Source: Thalassotalea sp. 42_200_T64 (lineage in GTDB: Bacteria > Pseudomonadota > Gammaproteobacteria > Enterobacterales > Alteromonadaceae). From it: a DNA stretch of 64,000 nucleotides. The notes beneath the pieces are model-generated. The model was given only the letters and a program-made list of their open reading frames with translations, ran no database searches and was not told the origin of the DNA. Every line of letters starts with the position of its first letter. The first letter of the stretch is position 1. A program made the position numbers and the translations under genes. Where the stretch lies: the NCBI GenBank assembly GCA_002162925.1, contig MABC01000030.1:62001-126000 (forward strand), given 5' to 3'. Of the stretch, positions 54,711 to 63,190 are shown in pieces.

Positions 54711-56185
54711 GGTGTTACCCCAAACAAACTCTGAGCTGCCGCCTGTGCTACCTGCACACTAAGGCGAGTATCGATACCAAAATAGATATTAGCGATGGTT
54801 AGTGCCCATATGGGGACGAGAAACAACATTGGCGCTTCTTTGACTGCTGCTTGATTAACTAATGGTTCTTTGAAATAAGCGACTTCGATGATCCGCCAGA
54901 CATAAATAACAGCTAATATTGCCGCGAACAGAATAAGTACAGCAACAGGCCACCAACCCTGTTCAAGCAACGCGGTAAGCAGGTACCATTTGCTGACAAA
55001 CCCAACGGTTAACGGCATACCGATTAAACTTAAGCCTCCGACCACGATCGCAGCCATAGTCAGTGGCATCTGGCGGCCTAAACCGTGAAAATTATTGAGT
55101 TGAACATCACCTAGCCGATACACCACAGCAGCTAAGGCTAAAAAAATTGCACATTTCATCAATGCGTGATTAAACACGTGCAATAAGGTTGCGGTTAAAC
55201 CTGTTACTGTACTAATGCTAAAACCAACAATCATATAACCAATTTGAGCGATACTCGAATAGGCAAAGAGGTGTTTAATATTATTTTGATAGATTGCAGA
55301 AGTTGAAGCGACAAAAATGCCGAATAGACCAAGTGCCATAAACAAGGTTTGTAAAGGTATGGTGGTGAAAGAAAAAGACAGGCCAAAAACGGAGAAAGTA
55401 AGGCGAATGAGTAAATACATAGCCACTTTTGTTGCTGTTGCGGCGAAGAAGGCGGTGACAATTGATGGCGCGTAAGCGTATGCATTAGGTAACCAATGAT
55501 GAAGCGGGAACAGGGCCAGCTTTAAACATACGCCGACAATAACAAAAGCAAAAGCGGTAAATACGGTACGTGTTTGTGCGACTTCAGGTAGGCGTTGAGA
55601 GAGATCCTGCATGTTCAGTGTCCCCGTCATTTGATACATCAAGCCAACACCAATTAAAATAAAAGTTGCACCAATAGTCCCCATAACCAGGTATTGATAT
55701 GAGGCCCAAAGCGCACGTCTGTCTTCACCCATAGCGATTAAAGCATAAGTAGAAAGTGAAGCTATTTCTAAAAACACAAAAACATTAAATGCGTCACCCG
55801 TGGCGACAATTCCCAACATACCGGTGAGTGATAACAGATATAAAACATAAAATAGGGTGTGTTTGTTTTTATCTATTTCTTTTTCAATGCTAGTTTGAGC
55901 GGCAAACAAAACAATGGTACTTATTGCTGAAATGATCAGCAAAAGAAAGGCATTAAGCTTATCAATTCGATATTCAATCCCCCAAGGTGCTTGCCAACCA
56001 CCTAATTCGTAACTGACTACTCCGGATGTCATTACTTGTTGTAATAACAAAATACTGATCAACAATGTCAAGCTACTGACCAACAGAGAAAACAGCCAGG
56101 CCAGCTGAGCACGCTTTAGTATCAAGCAAATAGGTGCAGCCATAAGCGGGACAATCACTTGCAAAACAGGAAGGTGTGCTATCAC
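54707..56185 (-). CDS. mnhD: Na+/H+ antiporter subunit MnhD/MrpD
   Basis: A 492-residue subunit with the closest match of the three D-type proteins to standard MnhD. It has FVFLEIASLSTYALIAMG with the essential glutamate, VGVCLKLALFPLHHWLPNAY with the lysine and histidine pair, TATKVAMYLLIRL, and NIKHLFAYSSIAQIGYMIVG. Fourteen or so membrane segments are expected. It overlaps mnhC by four bases upstream and the second D gene by four bases downstream. In Mrp complexes, D works with A as an ion-translocating pair. No A-type head is present here. Confidence 0.93.
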   Translation of the reverse strand: MIAHLPVLQVIVPLMAAPICLILKRAQLAWLFSLLVSSLTLLISILLLQQVMTSGVVSYELGGWQAPWGIEYRIDKLNAFLLLIISAISTIVLFAAQTSIEKEIDKNKHTLFYVLYLLSLTGMLGIVATGDAFNVFVFLEIASLSTYALIAMGEDRRALWASYQYLVMGTIGATFILIGVGLMYQMTGTLNMQDLSQRLPEVAQTRTVFTAFAFVIVGVCLKLALFPLHHWLPNAYAYAPSIVTAFFAATATKVAMYLLIRLTFSVFGLSFSFTTIPLQTLFMALGLFGIFVASTSAIYQNNIKHLFAYSSIAQIGYMIVGFSISTVTGLTATLLHVFNHALMKCAIFLALAAVVYRLGDVQLNNFHGLGRQMPLTMAAIVVGGLSLIGMPLTVGFVSKWYLLTALLEQGWWPVAVLILFAAILAVIYVWRIIEVAYFKEPLVNQAAVKEAPMLFLVPIWALTIANIYFGIDTRLSVQVAQAAAQSLFGVTP

Positions 56186-56562
56186 GCTTGTTTTCTCTCT
56201 TTTTTGTCCGCCTGGATTTGATTATCTTGCCGTTGAATTTCTTCTTCTTCAATACTGCCATAAGCTGCTTTTATACGGATCACTAATGACAGAGCTAAAG
56301 CGGTGGTGGCAATGGCAACTACAATAGCAGTGAGAATTAAAGCATGAGGTAAAGGGTTAGAGTATTGAATGATATCGTCAGCTAAGATAGGCGCTGTACC
56401 ACCAACAACTTTTGCCATACTGATATAAAATATGAATACAGACGTTTGGAAAAGAGTCAGGCCAACGATTTTTTTAATTAAGTTGCCATGAGCAATCACT
56501 ATATATAGTCCGATCATCATCAGCATTACCACAATCCAGTTATTAAAAAGTCCGATTAACAT
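56182..56562 (-). CDS. mnhC: Na+/H+ antiporter subunit MnhC (NuoK-like)
   Basis: A 126-residue, three-segment NuoK-like subunit. The motif GLTLFQTSVFIFYISMAKV and the block DPLPHALILTAIV-like (here NPLPHALILTAIVVAIATTA) are typical of MnhC. In the family this subunit carries conserved charges for the ion pathway. It overlaps mnhB by one base and mnhD by four, so translation is coupled. The C-terminal tail (EEEIQRQDNQIQADKKERKQ) is charged and cytoplasmic. There is nothing unusual in length. Confidence 0.93.
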   Translation of the reverse strand: MLIGLFNNWIVVMLMMIGLYIVIAHGNLIKKIVGLTLFQTSVFIFYISMAKVVGGTAPILADDIIQYSNPLPHALILTAIVVAIATTALALSLVIRIKAAYGSIEEEEIQRQDNQIQADKKERKQA

Positions 56563-57575
56563 TAAGGTGACTCCTGATTGTGCTCATTTTCATTACTCTG
56601 TTGCCTCTCTCTATAATCGGCAAAGTTGAAAAAGATAATGATTATCACTGAAGCAACCGTGCAGCCAACGGCCCACTCGATTAAGAAAATCCCCAAATGC
56701 TGACCAGTAATAGCATCGTTGGATAAGAAATTATAGTCAAAGAAATTCCCGCCGTTGAGTAAAGATACGAGACCAACACAGCCATATAGCAAAACGCCAG
56801 TAGCAGAAATTAACTGGATAAAAGGTTGATTAATGACGATGCGTGCTGTGCTTAAACCAAATAACATCGCATATAAAATAATCGCCGCAGCGAAGATCAC
56901 GCCAGCCTGAAACCCCCCCCCAGGGCCGAAATCGCCATGAAATTGAACATAAAGTGCAAACAACAAAATAAAAGGGAGCAACATTTTTGTGACGATGCGA
57001 ACAACAAGGTGCTGCTCATGCATCGAGTAATTAATACATACAATTTTGTCTCCATTGTCTGGGCGGCGAACGCTGGATAACAATGCCAACACCCCAATAC
57101 CAGCGGTAAAGATGACAACAAGCTCACCGAAAGTATCAAATGCTCTATAGCTTGCAAGTATAGACGTTACGATATTGGGTATACCAATTTCTTGCATTGA
57201 ATCGTTAATATACCTAGGGGCAACATGGCTGTGAACTGGTGCATCAGCGGAGCCAAAATATGGCATATCTAACGTGCCGTAGATCAGTAAACAACCTGTT
57301 ATGACGACAAGAAGTAGTGCCGGAAAGGGTTTGTGCCGTGTTGTATTCTCACTACGTCCGGTCATTGTAATGACGACTAACATTAGCAACGTTGATATAC
57401 CTGCTCCCACTGCGGCTTCAGTAAAGGCCACATCGACGGCATCCATAGCAACAAAAAAGCTCGCGGACAATAAGCCATAAATACCTGAGAGCATAACGAC
57501 CGCGAACAGATCTTTCATCCGAATTATGGCAATAGCAACAGCCAGCAATAAGGTTAATAATACGATATCAATCAA
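56562..57575 (-). CDS. mnhB: Antiporter subunit with MrpA C-terminal (MbhD/MbhE-like) and MnhB domains
   Basis: A 337-residue membrane protein made of three parts. Residues 1-75 are a DUF4040/MbhD-like segment (KDLFAVVMLSGIYGLLSASF, FTEAAVGAGISTLLML). About 85-165 is MbhE-like (TSILASYRAFDTFGELVVIF). About 190-325 is MnhB (LYVQFHGDFGPGGGFQAGVI). In Mrp of Bacillus the first two are the C-terminal end of MrpA. Here they are fused to MnhB and the ND5-like MrpA head is absent. The GPGGGF motif is encoded by a run of nine G on the coding strand (56913-56921). It overlaps mnhG by four bases. Confidence 0.9.
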   Translation of the reverse strand: MIDIVLLTLLLAVAIAIIRMKDLFAVVMLSGIYGLLSASFFVAMDAVDVAFTEAAVGAGISTLLMLVVITMTGRSENTTRHKPFPALLLVVITGCLLIYGTLDMPYFGSADAPVHSHVAPRYINDSMQEIGIPNIVTSILASYRAFDTFGELVVIFTAGIGVLALLSSVRRPDNGDKIVCINYSMHEQHLVVRIVTKMLLPFILLFALYVQFHGDFGPGGGFQAGVIFAAAIILYAMLFGLSTARIVINQPFIQLISATGVLLYGCVGLVSLLNGGNFFDYNFLSNDAITGQHLGIFLIEWAVGCTVASVIIIIFFNFADYRERQQSNENEHNQESP

Positions 57576-57937
57576 GATTTCGATGAGGCAGTCTCCTTAC
57601 TCTCTTGTTCAAGAGAACTTTGCTCAACAGTATTTTGGCTAAGTTTTGGCATCAGCCCATTATGCAACGCTGCTTTGGCTAGTACATGGCTTGTCGTGGG
57701 GCTGATCAACAAGGTCAATAATAGGATCATTACTAGCTTGGCAAACACTAAAAAATCGGTGCTGTATAGCATCAGGCCGATCAAAATCATACCAGCGCCC
57801 AAGGTACCGGTGACGCCCACTGCGTGCATACGGGTATAAAAATCGGGAAAGCGTAAAATGCCGATGCCGCCTGAGACACAAACAAAGCTACCGATAAATA
57901 AACACAAACCACTGCTAATATTTATAACAATTTCCAT
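57572..57937 (-). CDS. mnhG: Na+/H+ antiporter subunit MnhG
   Basis: A 121-residue subunit with three membrane segments. The family pattern GGIGILRFPDFYTRMHAVGVTGTLGAG is complete, followed by ISPTTSHVLAKAALHNG. MnhG is a small accessory subunit required for assembly or activity of Mrp complexes. It directly abuts mnhF and overlaps mnhB by four bases. A Ser- and Glu-rich cytoplasmic tail of about 25 residues ends it. No anomaly is seen. Confidence 0.93.
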   Translation of the reverse strand: MEIVINISSGLCLFIGSFVCVSGGIGILRFPDFYTRMHAVGVTGTLGAGMILIGLMLYSTDFLVFAKLVMILLLTLLISPTTSHVLAKAALHNGLMPKLSQNTVEQSSLEQESKETASSKS

Positions 57938-58243
57938 TTAGTGCTCCTTTTCTGTCGATTGATGATTGGAAGTTTCTGTGGCAGGCGTATGCTTAAATTG
58001 ATTAGTATCTGAGTAACGTAATACAGCAATGACACTGATAAAGTTGATCAGCGCATAGACAATAGCGATATCCAAAAATTCAGGCCGACCCATGACAAAT
58101 CCTAATAAAGAAATCAGCAATACCGTTTTAGTGCCAAACATATTGACTGCCAAAATACGATCATAAAATGTCGGCCCGGAAATCCCTCTGATGATTGCTA
58201 AAGTCATCGCGATAAAAATGGCTAGTGTGGCAGCAACTAACAT
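57938..58243 (-). CDS. mnhF: Na+/H+ antiporter subunit MnhF
   Basis: A 101-residue, three-segment subunit. It has the MnhF pattern: IRGISGPTFYDRILAVNMFGTKTVLLISLLG followed by PEFLDIAIVYALINFISVIAVLRY, with the RxxxGP and DR residues well kept. In the family it is thought to bind cholate-like or ion substrates together with E and G. Its ATG overlaps the mnhE stop by one base (TAATG), and mnhG starts immediately after its end. A short polar tail (NQFKHTPATETSNHQ) is cytoplasmic. Confidence 0.93.
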   Translation of the reverse strand: MLVAATLAIFIAMTLAIIRGISGPTFYDRILAVNMFGTKTVLLISLLGFVMGRPEFLDIAIVYALINFISVIAVLRYSDTNQFKHTPATETSNHQSTEKEH

Positions 58244-58716
58244 TAGCGTTCCAACAAACTTACTCGGCGATCCATTTCGCCGGCTTTTAATGATTCAATA
58301 TCCTTATAGAGTAAGGCATGGACGATAATTTCGTCGTCTACCAAATCGATGGTTACAGTTCCAGGGGTTAAGCTAATGGAATTTGCATATATGACTTTTC
58401 CCATGTCAGTTTTTTGACTGATTTTAATTTTTTTTAGTGTTGGAGATATACTTTCTTTACCAAGCCAAATGTGCTTTACCACGGTGATATTGGCTTTAAT
58501 AATCTCTTTGATAAGCCACAAATAGTAGCCCAATATATTACGCGTTAAATATAACGGTTGAGACTCTTGGTCAACAACATCCATTTGATGTGAAATAAAT
58601 AACACTAAGATAATGGAAGCAGCACCAAGCAACAAAATGAGTGTGCTATAGTGACCTGAATTGAGTAACCAAAATGCAGCTAAAGTCAAAAACAAACTGA
58701 TGGTATGTCGTTTCAT
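58243..58716 (-). CDS. mnhE: Na+/H+ antiporter subunit MnhE
   Basis: A 157-residue subunit and the first gene of the antiporter cluster. It has two hydrophobic segments at the N-terminus (LFLTLAAFWLLNSGHYSTLI), a YYLWLIKEIIKANITVVKHI amphipathic stretch, and the soluble MnhE domain. The signature YANSISLTPGTVTIDLVDDEIIVHAL is unmistakable. The E-F-G order at the start, before B-C-D, resembles MrpA-less clusters of cyanobacteria and archaea more than the A-G order of Bacillus. A 136-base gap separates it from the upstream usp gene and may contain the operon promoter. Confidence 0.93.
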   Translation of the reverse strand: MKRHTISLFLTLAAFWLLNSGHYSTLILLLGAASIILVLFISHQMDVVDQESQPLYLTRNILGYYLWLIKEIIKANITVVKHIWLGKESISPTLKKIKISQKTDMGKVIYANSISLTPGTVTIDLVDDEIIVHALLYKDIESLKAGEMDRRVSLLER

Positions 58717-58852
58717 CGATCCTCACCTCTAATTATTTATAAAAAATTTACATCATTACCATTTTGGCTAACAAAATCAGATATATTGAAAGTGGTGGAA
58801 GAGATATTCGATTCTATTCTGGCTGATTTTTGACAGTATTTCGTGAGATTAT

Positions 58853-59713
58853 TTAATCTTCTGCTAGTTTTATTATCAAACAATCGGTGCGCAAATGATG
58901 CAGCACCTTTTCGGCGGTATTACCCAATAAAAAACCACTAACACCTTCACGGCCAACGCAGCCTATAATCACCAAATCACTGTTTAATTCGTTGGCCTGA
59001 TGGGGAATGGTTCGATCCGGTGGCCCTGCCGTGATATGACTGGTTACCGAACTCATCTCAGACTGAGCTAGCAGTTTCTGCATTTTTTCTTGCGCAGCTG
59101 GCGCTTTTTTCTGTTTGACTGAGTGTTTATTCACCACGTCAAATTCCAGCAGCGGTTTAGCAATGGGAATACTATACACTGCGTGTAATTGGTTGTGGGT
59201 AACCCCGGACAAGACGTCTCCCCAGCTTAGTATTAAAGAATTTAGTTGCTGATGTTTACTTTCGTCGGTTGATAAGTCCAAAGCTAATAAAATATTGGTT
59301 TTACTTTTCCACTTAACGTGGCTGGCGATCAATATTGGACAGGGTAAATGCCGGATTAATGTCCAGTCGGAAGGAGTGTGAAACAATGATTCACTACGGT
59401 GTCCACCCTTGATCACTAGGTCTACAGGTTTTTGAGCACAGCGATTAACCACCCAGTCAGCAATGTTATCACTAATAATTACTTCGCTAGTGATTTCTGT
59501 CTGGTCAGCAAAAATGCTATGAATATTGGAGGTAAGTGATTGTTTAGCCTGTTCTATATGCTGTTCGAGGGTAATGTCTGAGTCGTGGGTATGATGGATA
59601 AATTTGATTATTTCCACCGTCGCGCTGATAGGGAGGGTAATATCGCGAGCCTTTTCTAACGAGAGTATATCGTCGTCTTCTATGTCAGCAATAACCAATA
59701 CCTGTTTATTCAT
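58853..59713 (-). CDS. Tandem-domain universal stress protein (UspA family)
   Basis: A 286-residue protein with two Usp domains, at about 1-135 and 140-286. The second keeps the nucleotide loop VIIGCVGREGVSGFLLGNTAEKVLHHLRTDCLIIK (the G-x2-G-x9-G-S/T pattern). The first lacks a full loop (VIKGGHRSESLFHTPSDWTL). That asymmetry is common in UspE-like proteins. It precedes the Mrp cluster on the same strand by 136 bases, while another Usp gene closes the cluster. Pairing Usp proteins with ion transporters is known in other bacteria, where Usp domains sense ATP; a regulatory role here is inference. Confidence 0.88.
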   Translation of the reverse strand: MNKQVLVIADIEDDDILSLEKARDITLPISATVEIIKFIHHTHDSDITLEQHIEQAKQSLTSNIHSIFADQTEITSEVIISDNIADWVVNRCAQKPVDLVIKGGHRSESLFHTPSDWTLIRHLPCPILIASHVKWKSKTNILLALDLSTDESKHQQLNSLILSWGDVLSGVTHNQLHAVYSIPIAKPLLEFDVVNKHSVKQKKAPAAQEKMQKLLAQSEMSSVTSHITAGPPDRTIPHQANELNSDLVIIGCVGREGVSGFLLGNTAEKVLHHLRTDCLIIKLAED

Positions 59714-59901
59714 GGATTACACTCCTGTTATATTTCTATATAAGAGTATAGCCTAGGCTTTGGCAATTATAGGTTTATCCTACCTTGGGTGTTTGGCGTA
59801 AAACCAAGCTCCATCAGAAATTGCTGTAATTAGTGCGGTATTTGAAGTAGATATGTTAATTTTCTTCGTTTGGTTTTGATAAACGGTAAATCGAAACAGG
59901 G

Positions 59902-61122
59902 CTAATGATCAGCCGCATAGTGTTCCACTTCACTCCAAACACGAAGAACGTTAGCGGACAATATTTTACTTATCTCTGCTTCACTATAACCACGTTCAAG
60001 TAGGCCATCGATTAAATTAGGATAACTGGCAACATCTTTTAAACCCGTAGGTAAACTGTCGCCGACACCATCATAATCTGAACCTATGCCAACATGATCG
60101 ATACCGATGAGTTTAATCACATGATCAAAATGATCGAGTACATCATCTAAACTGGCATAATCAAAGGGCGTTACTTGCAAGTATTGCTGTTTAAACTCTT
60201 CTGCTTCAGGGCTTGCTTTGGTTAAGGTGTTTGCTTTTAAAAATTTATTCAGAGCGAGTTTGTAAGTATCATTATGCTCTCGAGATTTTTTTGAGATAAA
60301 GGTAGAGCCAAAGTTAATCTGAATGACGCCACCATTTTTCGCAAGTTTAATTAACATATCGTCACTCATGTTGCGTTCAAAACCTGGGATAAAATGTCTT
60401 GCCGATGAATGTGATGCGATCACTGGAGCCTTTGATAGTTCGATAACCTGATAAAAAGAGTCATCAGATATGTGTGATACGTCGATCATCATGCCTATAT
60501 TATTCATCTCGGTGATCAAGGCTTTACCAAAATCGGTTAATCCGCGCGCAGGGCGTAGTGGGTCATATGAGGAGTCAGAGATATGATTCGCTTTAGAGTG
60601 CGATAGCGTAATGTAACGTACACCACGATTATAAAAATGAGTTAGGTTTTCAAGTTTGCCTTCAATTGGACTGCCATTTTCCATTCCCATTGGTAATGAA
60701 ATAATCCCTTGTTGAAAGTGCTGCTGCACATCTTTCACGCTTGCGGCAATGGCAAATTTATCAGGAGCATTGGCCGCTATAGTTTCAACACTATCAATCA
60801 GTTTATCTGCAAGCTTTTTACTGCCACCAGTAAGCTGTAACACCGCAGGTATATAGATTGACATGAAAGGAGCATTTAAGCCGCCGGACTTTGCTCTTGG
60901 GTAGTCAAAATCGCCATCCGCAGTTGCCATGCTGACATCTTGCCATTTTTTTTCTAAACGATAGGGAACATCAATGTGGCCATCTAAAATAATATATTTT
61001 TGCGCCAATTCAAATCCTCTGGTTTTCTCATTATTGACTTGTGGCTTGTTCTCACAGCCGGTCATAATCAAAGTTGTGGCCAATATAAAAGTGCTGGCAA
61101 TAATTGCTTTATTAAAGATCAT
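59902..61122 (-). CDS. Membrane dipeptidase (M19 family), lipoprotein
   Basis: A 406-residue zinc dipeptidase of the renal dipeptidase family. The start MIFNKAIIASTFILATTLIM is followed by the lipobox MTGC at about residues 20-23, so the mature protein is lipid-anchored in the envelope. The first metal pair is in ILDGHIDVPYRLEK. The bridging glutamate is in GMENGSPIEGKLENL, the second histidine in TLSHSKANH, MIDVSHISDDSF follows, and IGSDYDGVGDSLPTGLKD lies near the C-terminus. Family members cleave dipeptides, including those with D-residues. It is monocistronic and divergent from the AhpD-like gene. Confidence 0.93.
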   Translation of the reverse strand: MIFNKAIIASTFILATTLIMTGCENKPQVNNEKTRGFELAQKYIILDGHIDVPYRLEKKWQDVSMATADGDFDYPRAKSGGLNAPFMSIYIPAVLQLTGGSKKLADKLIDSVETIAANAPDKFAIAASVKDVQQHFQQGIISLPMGMENGSPIEGKLENLTHFYNRGVRYITLSHSKANHISDSSYDPLRPARGLTDFGKALITEMNNIGMMIDVSHISDDSFYQVIELSKAPVIASHSSARHFIPGFERNMSDDMLIKLAKNGGVIQINFGSTFISKKSREHNDTYKLALNKFLKANTLTKASPEAEEFKQQYLQVTPFDYASLDDVLDHFDHVIKLIGIDHVGIGSDYDGVGDSLPTGLKDVASYPNLIDGLLERGYSEAEISKILSANVLRVWSEVEHYAADH

Positions 61123-61288
61123 ATTGTTTTCTTAGTTAAAATTTTGTTATACAAATTTGGTATCAGCATACGTGTTTTCGGCTGTATTGTGAAATTTCTG
61201 ATTAGGGTTGTTGGATCTGGAAAAGCTAAGCTAATATTTGAGTAAGGCTATTATAAAACGATAATTATACCAATCTAAGGATAAAACT

Positions 61289-61606
61289 ATGGAAACGATC
61301 CCGTCTAAACAATACTTAAAAATTAAAGCAAGATATCCTGATTTTCTAAATGCAGTTGAAATACTGGGAAAAACGATAAAGCAAGAAGGGCCGATAGATA
61401 ATAAAACTGCGCAACTAGTTCAGCTCGCGGCAGCAGCATCGGTTCGTTCTGAAGGCGCTGTCCACAGTCATACCAAAAGAGCCATTAATGCTGGTGCACA
61501 AGATGAAGAAATTTATCACACCCTTATTTTACTCACCAGCACTATTGGTTTTCCCAACGTTATGGCGGCATTGAGTTGGGCTGAGGATGTGATTGAAAAC
61601 TCTTAA
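61289..61606 (+). CDS. Carboxymuconolactone decarboxylase (AhpD-like) family protein without CxxC
   Basis: A 105-residue all-helical protein of the CMD/AhpD family. The start METIPSKQYLKIKARYPDFLNA, the helix TAQLVQLAAAASVRSEGAVHSH and DEEIYHTLILLTSTIGFPNV match the fold. AhpD peroxidase-type members have a Cys-x-x-Cys just before the conserved histidine. Here the site reads SEGAVHSHTKRA, with no cysteine in the whole protein, so thiol peroxidase activity is excluded. It lies nine bases before fumC and is probably co-transcribed with it. The role is unknown. A palindrome half-like TATACCAATC lies just before the ribosome-binding site AAGGATAAA. Confidence 0.85.
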   Translation: METIPSKQYLKIKARYPDFLNAVEILGKTIKQEGPIDNKTAQLVQLAAAASVRSEGAVHSHTKRAINAGAQDEEIYHTLILLTSTIGFPNVMAALSWAEDVIENS

Positions 61607-61615
61607 ACTGTTTTA

Positions 61616-63031
61616 ATGAGCAAAATTATGACCAAACATCGAATCGAAACTGACTCATTTGGCGAATTAAAAGTCCCAACCGATAAGTATTATGGCGCGC
61701 AGTCGGCGCGTTCATTAAAAAATTTTCCTATTGGCGTGGAAACAATGCCCAAGCCGCTGATCCGCGCCCTGGGCATTGTCAAACTGACAGCCGCGCAGGT
61801 GAATATGGATTTTGGACTGCTAAAAGCCTCCATTGCTAAGCCGATCATTAAGGCCGCTGCTGAGGTAATGACAGGTAAACTCGATGAACACTTTCCGCTC
61901 TCTGTTTGGCAGACCGGCTCAGGGACTCAGAGCAATATGAATACCAATGAAGTGATTGCCAACCGGGCCATTGAACTTCTCGGCGGTATTGTTGGCAGCA
62001 AAACACCGGTTCACCCTAACGATCATTGCAATATGGGGCAGTCGTCGAATGATGTGTTTCCTACGGCGATGCATATTGCTGCGGTCGAAGAGATCAGCCA
62101 TCGTTTATTACCGGCATTACATTACCTGCGTGATAAGTTAGACGCTAAAGCCAAGTCATTTAAGCAATTGGTAAAGATTGGCAGAACGCATATGCAGGAC
62201 GCGACGCCATTGACACTTGGTCAGGAGTTTTCGGGTTACAGCGCACAGCTGCATCATGCCATCCGCAGAGTGGAAGCGATATTGCCGGCATTGTACCAAC
62301 TGGCTCAAGGTGGCACAGCTGTTGGCACCGGCCTTAATACGGTCAAAGGTTTCGATCTGAAGTTTGCCGAGCAAGTGGCAAAGGTGACAAAACTGCCCTT
62401 TAAAACGGCAGACAATAAATTTGAAGCACTGGCTGCTCATGACGCTATTGTTGAGGCTAGTGGTGCGTTAAATACTATCGCGGTCAGTTTGATGAAAATT
62501 GCCAACGATATCCGCATGCTAGGATCCGGGCCACGTTGTGGTATTGGTGAAATAAGCCTTCCTGCAAATGAACCCGGTTCGTCGATTATGCCCGGTAAGG
62601 TAAACCCAACACAATGTGAGGCGTTGACCATGATTGCTGCGCAAGTAATGGGCAATCATGTAACCATTTCAATTGCCGGTTCGAATGGGCATTTTGAACT
62701 CAATGTGTTCAAACCCGTCATTATTTATAATTTGTTGCAATCGATCCGTTTGCTTGCCGATGGTTGTCAGTGTTTTGCTGAAAAATGTGTAGCAGGTATC
62801 CGCGCGAATGAGGACCATATAGCCGAACTACTTGATAAATCGTTAATGCTGGTTACGGCACTAAACCCACACATTGGCTATGATGATGCCAGCAAAATCG
62901 CCAAACGAGCTCATCAGGATGGCTGCACACTTATCGAAGCGGCTGTTGCTCTAAAATTAGTGACCGCAGAGCAGTTTAAACAGTGGGTTGTGCCTGAGAA
63001 AATGACTGGCCCGAAATCATCAGAGAAATAA
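61616..63031 (+). CDS. fumC: Fumarate hydratase, class II
   Basis: FumC interconverts fumarate and L-malate without an iron-sulphur cluster and so remains active under oxidative stress. The 471 residues include [39 protein letters not shown], and the superfamily signature [17 protein letters not shown] carrying the catalytic serine loop. Length is normal (E. coli 467). A second ATG four codons in ([12 protein letters not shown]) is an alternative start. It follows the AhpD-like gene by nine bases. Codon use appears somewhat richer in G and C than in the genes around it, by eye only. A bidirectional terminator separates it from asnB. Confidence 0.95.
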   Translation: MSKIMTKHRIETDSFGELKVPTDKYYGAQSARSLKNFPIGVETMPKPLIRALGIVKLTAAQVNMDFGLLKASIAKPIIKAAAEVMTGKLDEHFPLSVWQTGSGTQSNMNTNEVIANRAIELLGGIVGSKTPVHPNDHCNMGQSSNDVFPTAMHIAAVEEISHRLLPALHYLRDKLDAKAKSFKQLVKIGRTHMQDATPLTLGQEFSGYSAQLHHAIRRVEAILPALYQLAQGGTAVGTGLNTVKGFDLKFAEQVAKVTKLPFKTADNKFEALAAHDAIVEASGALNTIAVSLMKIANDIRMLGSGPRCGIGEISLPANEPGSSIMPGKVNPTQCEALTMIAAQVMGNHVTISIAGSNGHFELNVFKPVIIYNLLQSIRLLADGCQCFAEKCVAGIRANEDHIAELLDKSLMLVTALNPHIGYDDASKIAKRAHQDGCTLIEAAVALKLVTAEQFKQWVVPEKMTGPKSSEK

Positions 63032-63033
63032 TT

Positions 63034-63074
63034 ACCCTCAAAAGGCGTCCTGCCTGCCGGGTATAAGTACGTCC
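63034..63074. repeat. 41-base dispersed repeat, copy 2
   Basis: Exact reverse complement of 13408-13448 over all 41 bases, ending GGGTATAAGTACGTCC. It begins three bases after the fumC stop. Both copies are next to a terminator, as are the 50-base repeats. Confidence 0.85.
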
Positions 63075-63150
63075 CTGAAATTATGCGAGGTTAAAACCCC
63101 GCCAACCTATATATCGACCATGAGGGTTGCATTCCATCATCCCTGAAATA

Positions 63151-63176
63151 AAAAAAGCCAGTGCACTGGCTTTTTT
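63151..63176. terminator. Bidirectional terminator between fumC and asnB
   Basis: AAAAAAGCCAGTG and its complement CACTGGCTTTTTT form a perfect 26-base palindrome, giving a T run in both directions for the converging genes. Confidence 0.85.
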
Positions 63177-63190
63177 ATTTTCGCTACAAA

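Noticed and set aside
54707-56185. Antiporter D subunits as a respiratory complex I or hydrogenase-4 cluster
   Set aside because: No Fe-S, flavin or NiFe subunits are present, whereas MnhE, F, G, B and C are.
61266-61280. TATACCAATC upstream of the AhpD-like gene as another 48-base palindrome
   Set aside because: Only one half resembles the family and there is no inverted partner.
61616-63031. fumC as a recent horizontal acquisition because it seems richer in G and C
   Set aside because: The impression is by eye only and the gene is a normal class II fumarase; a composition calculation would be needed.
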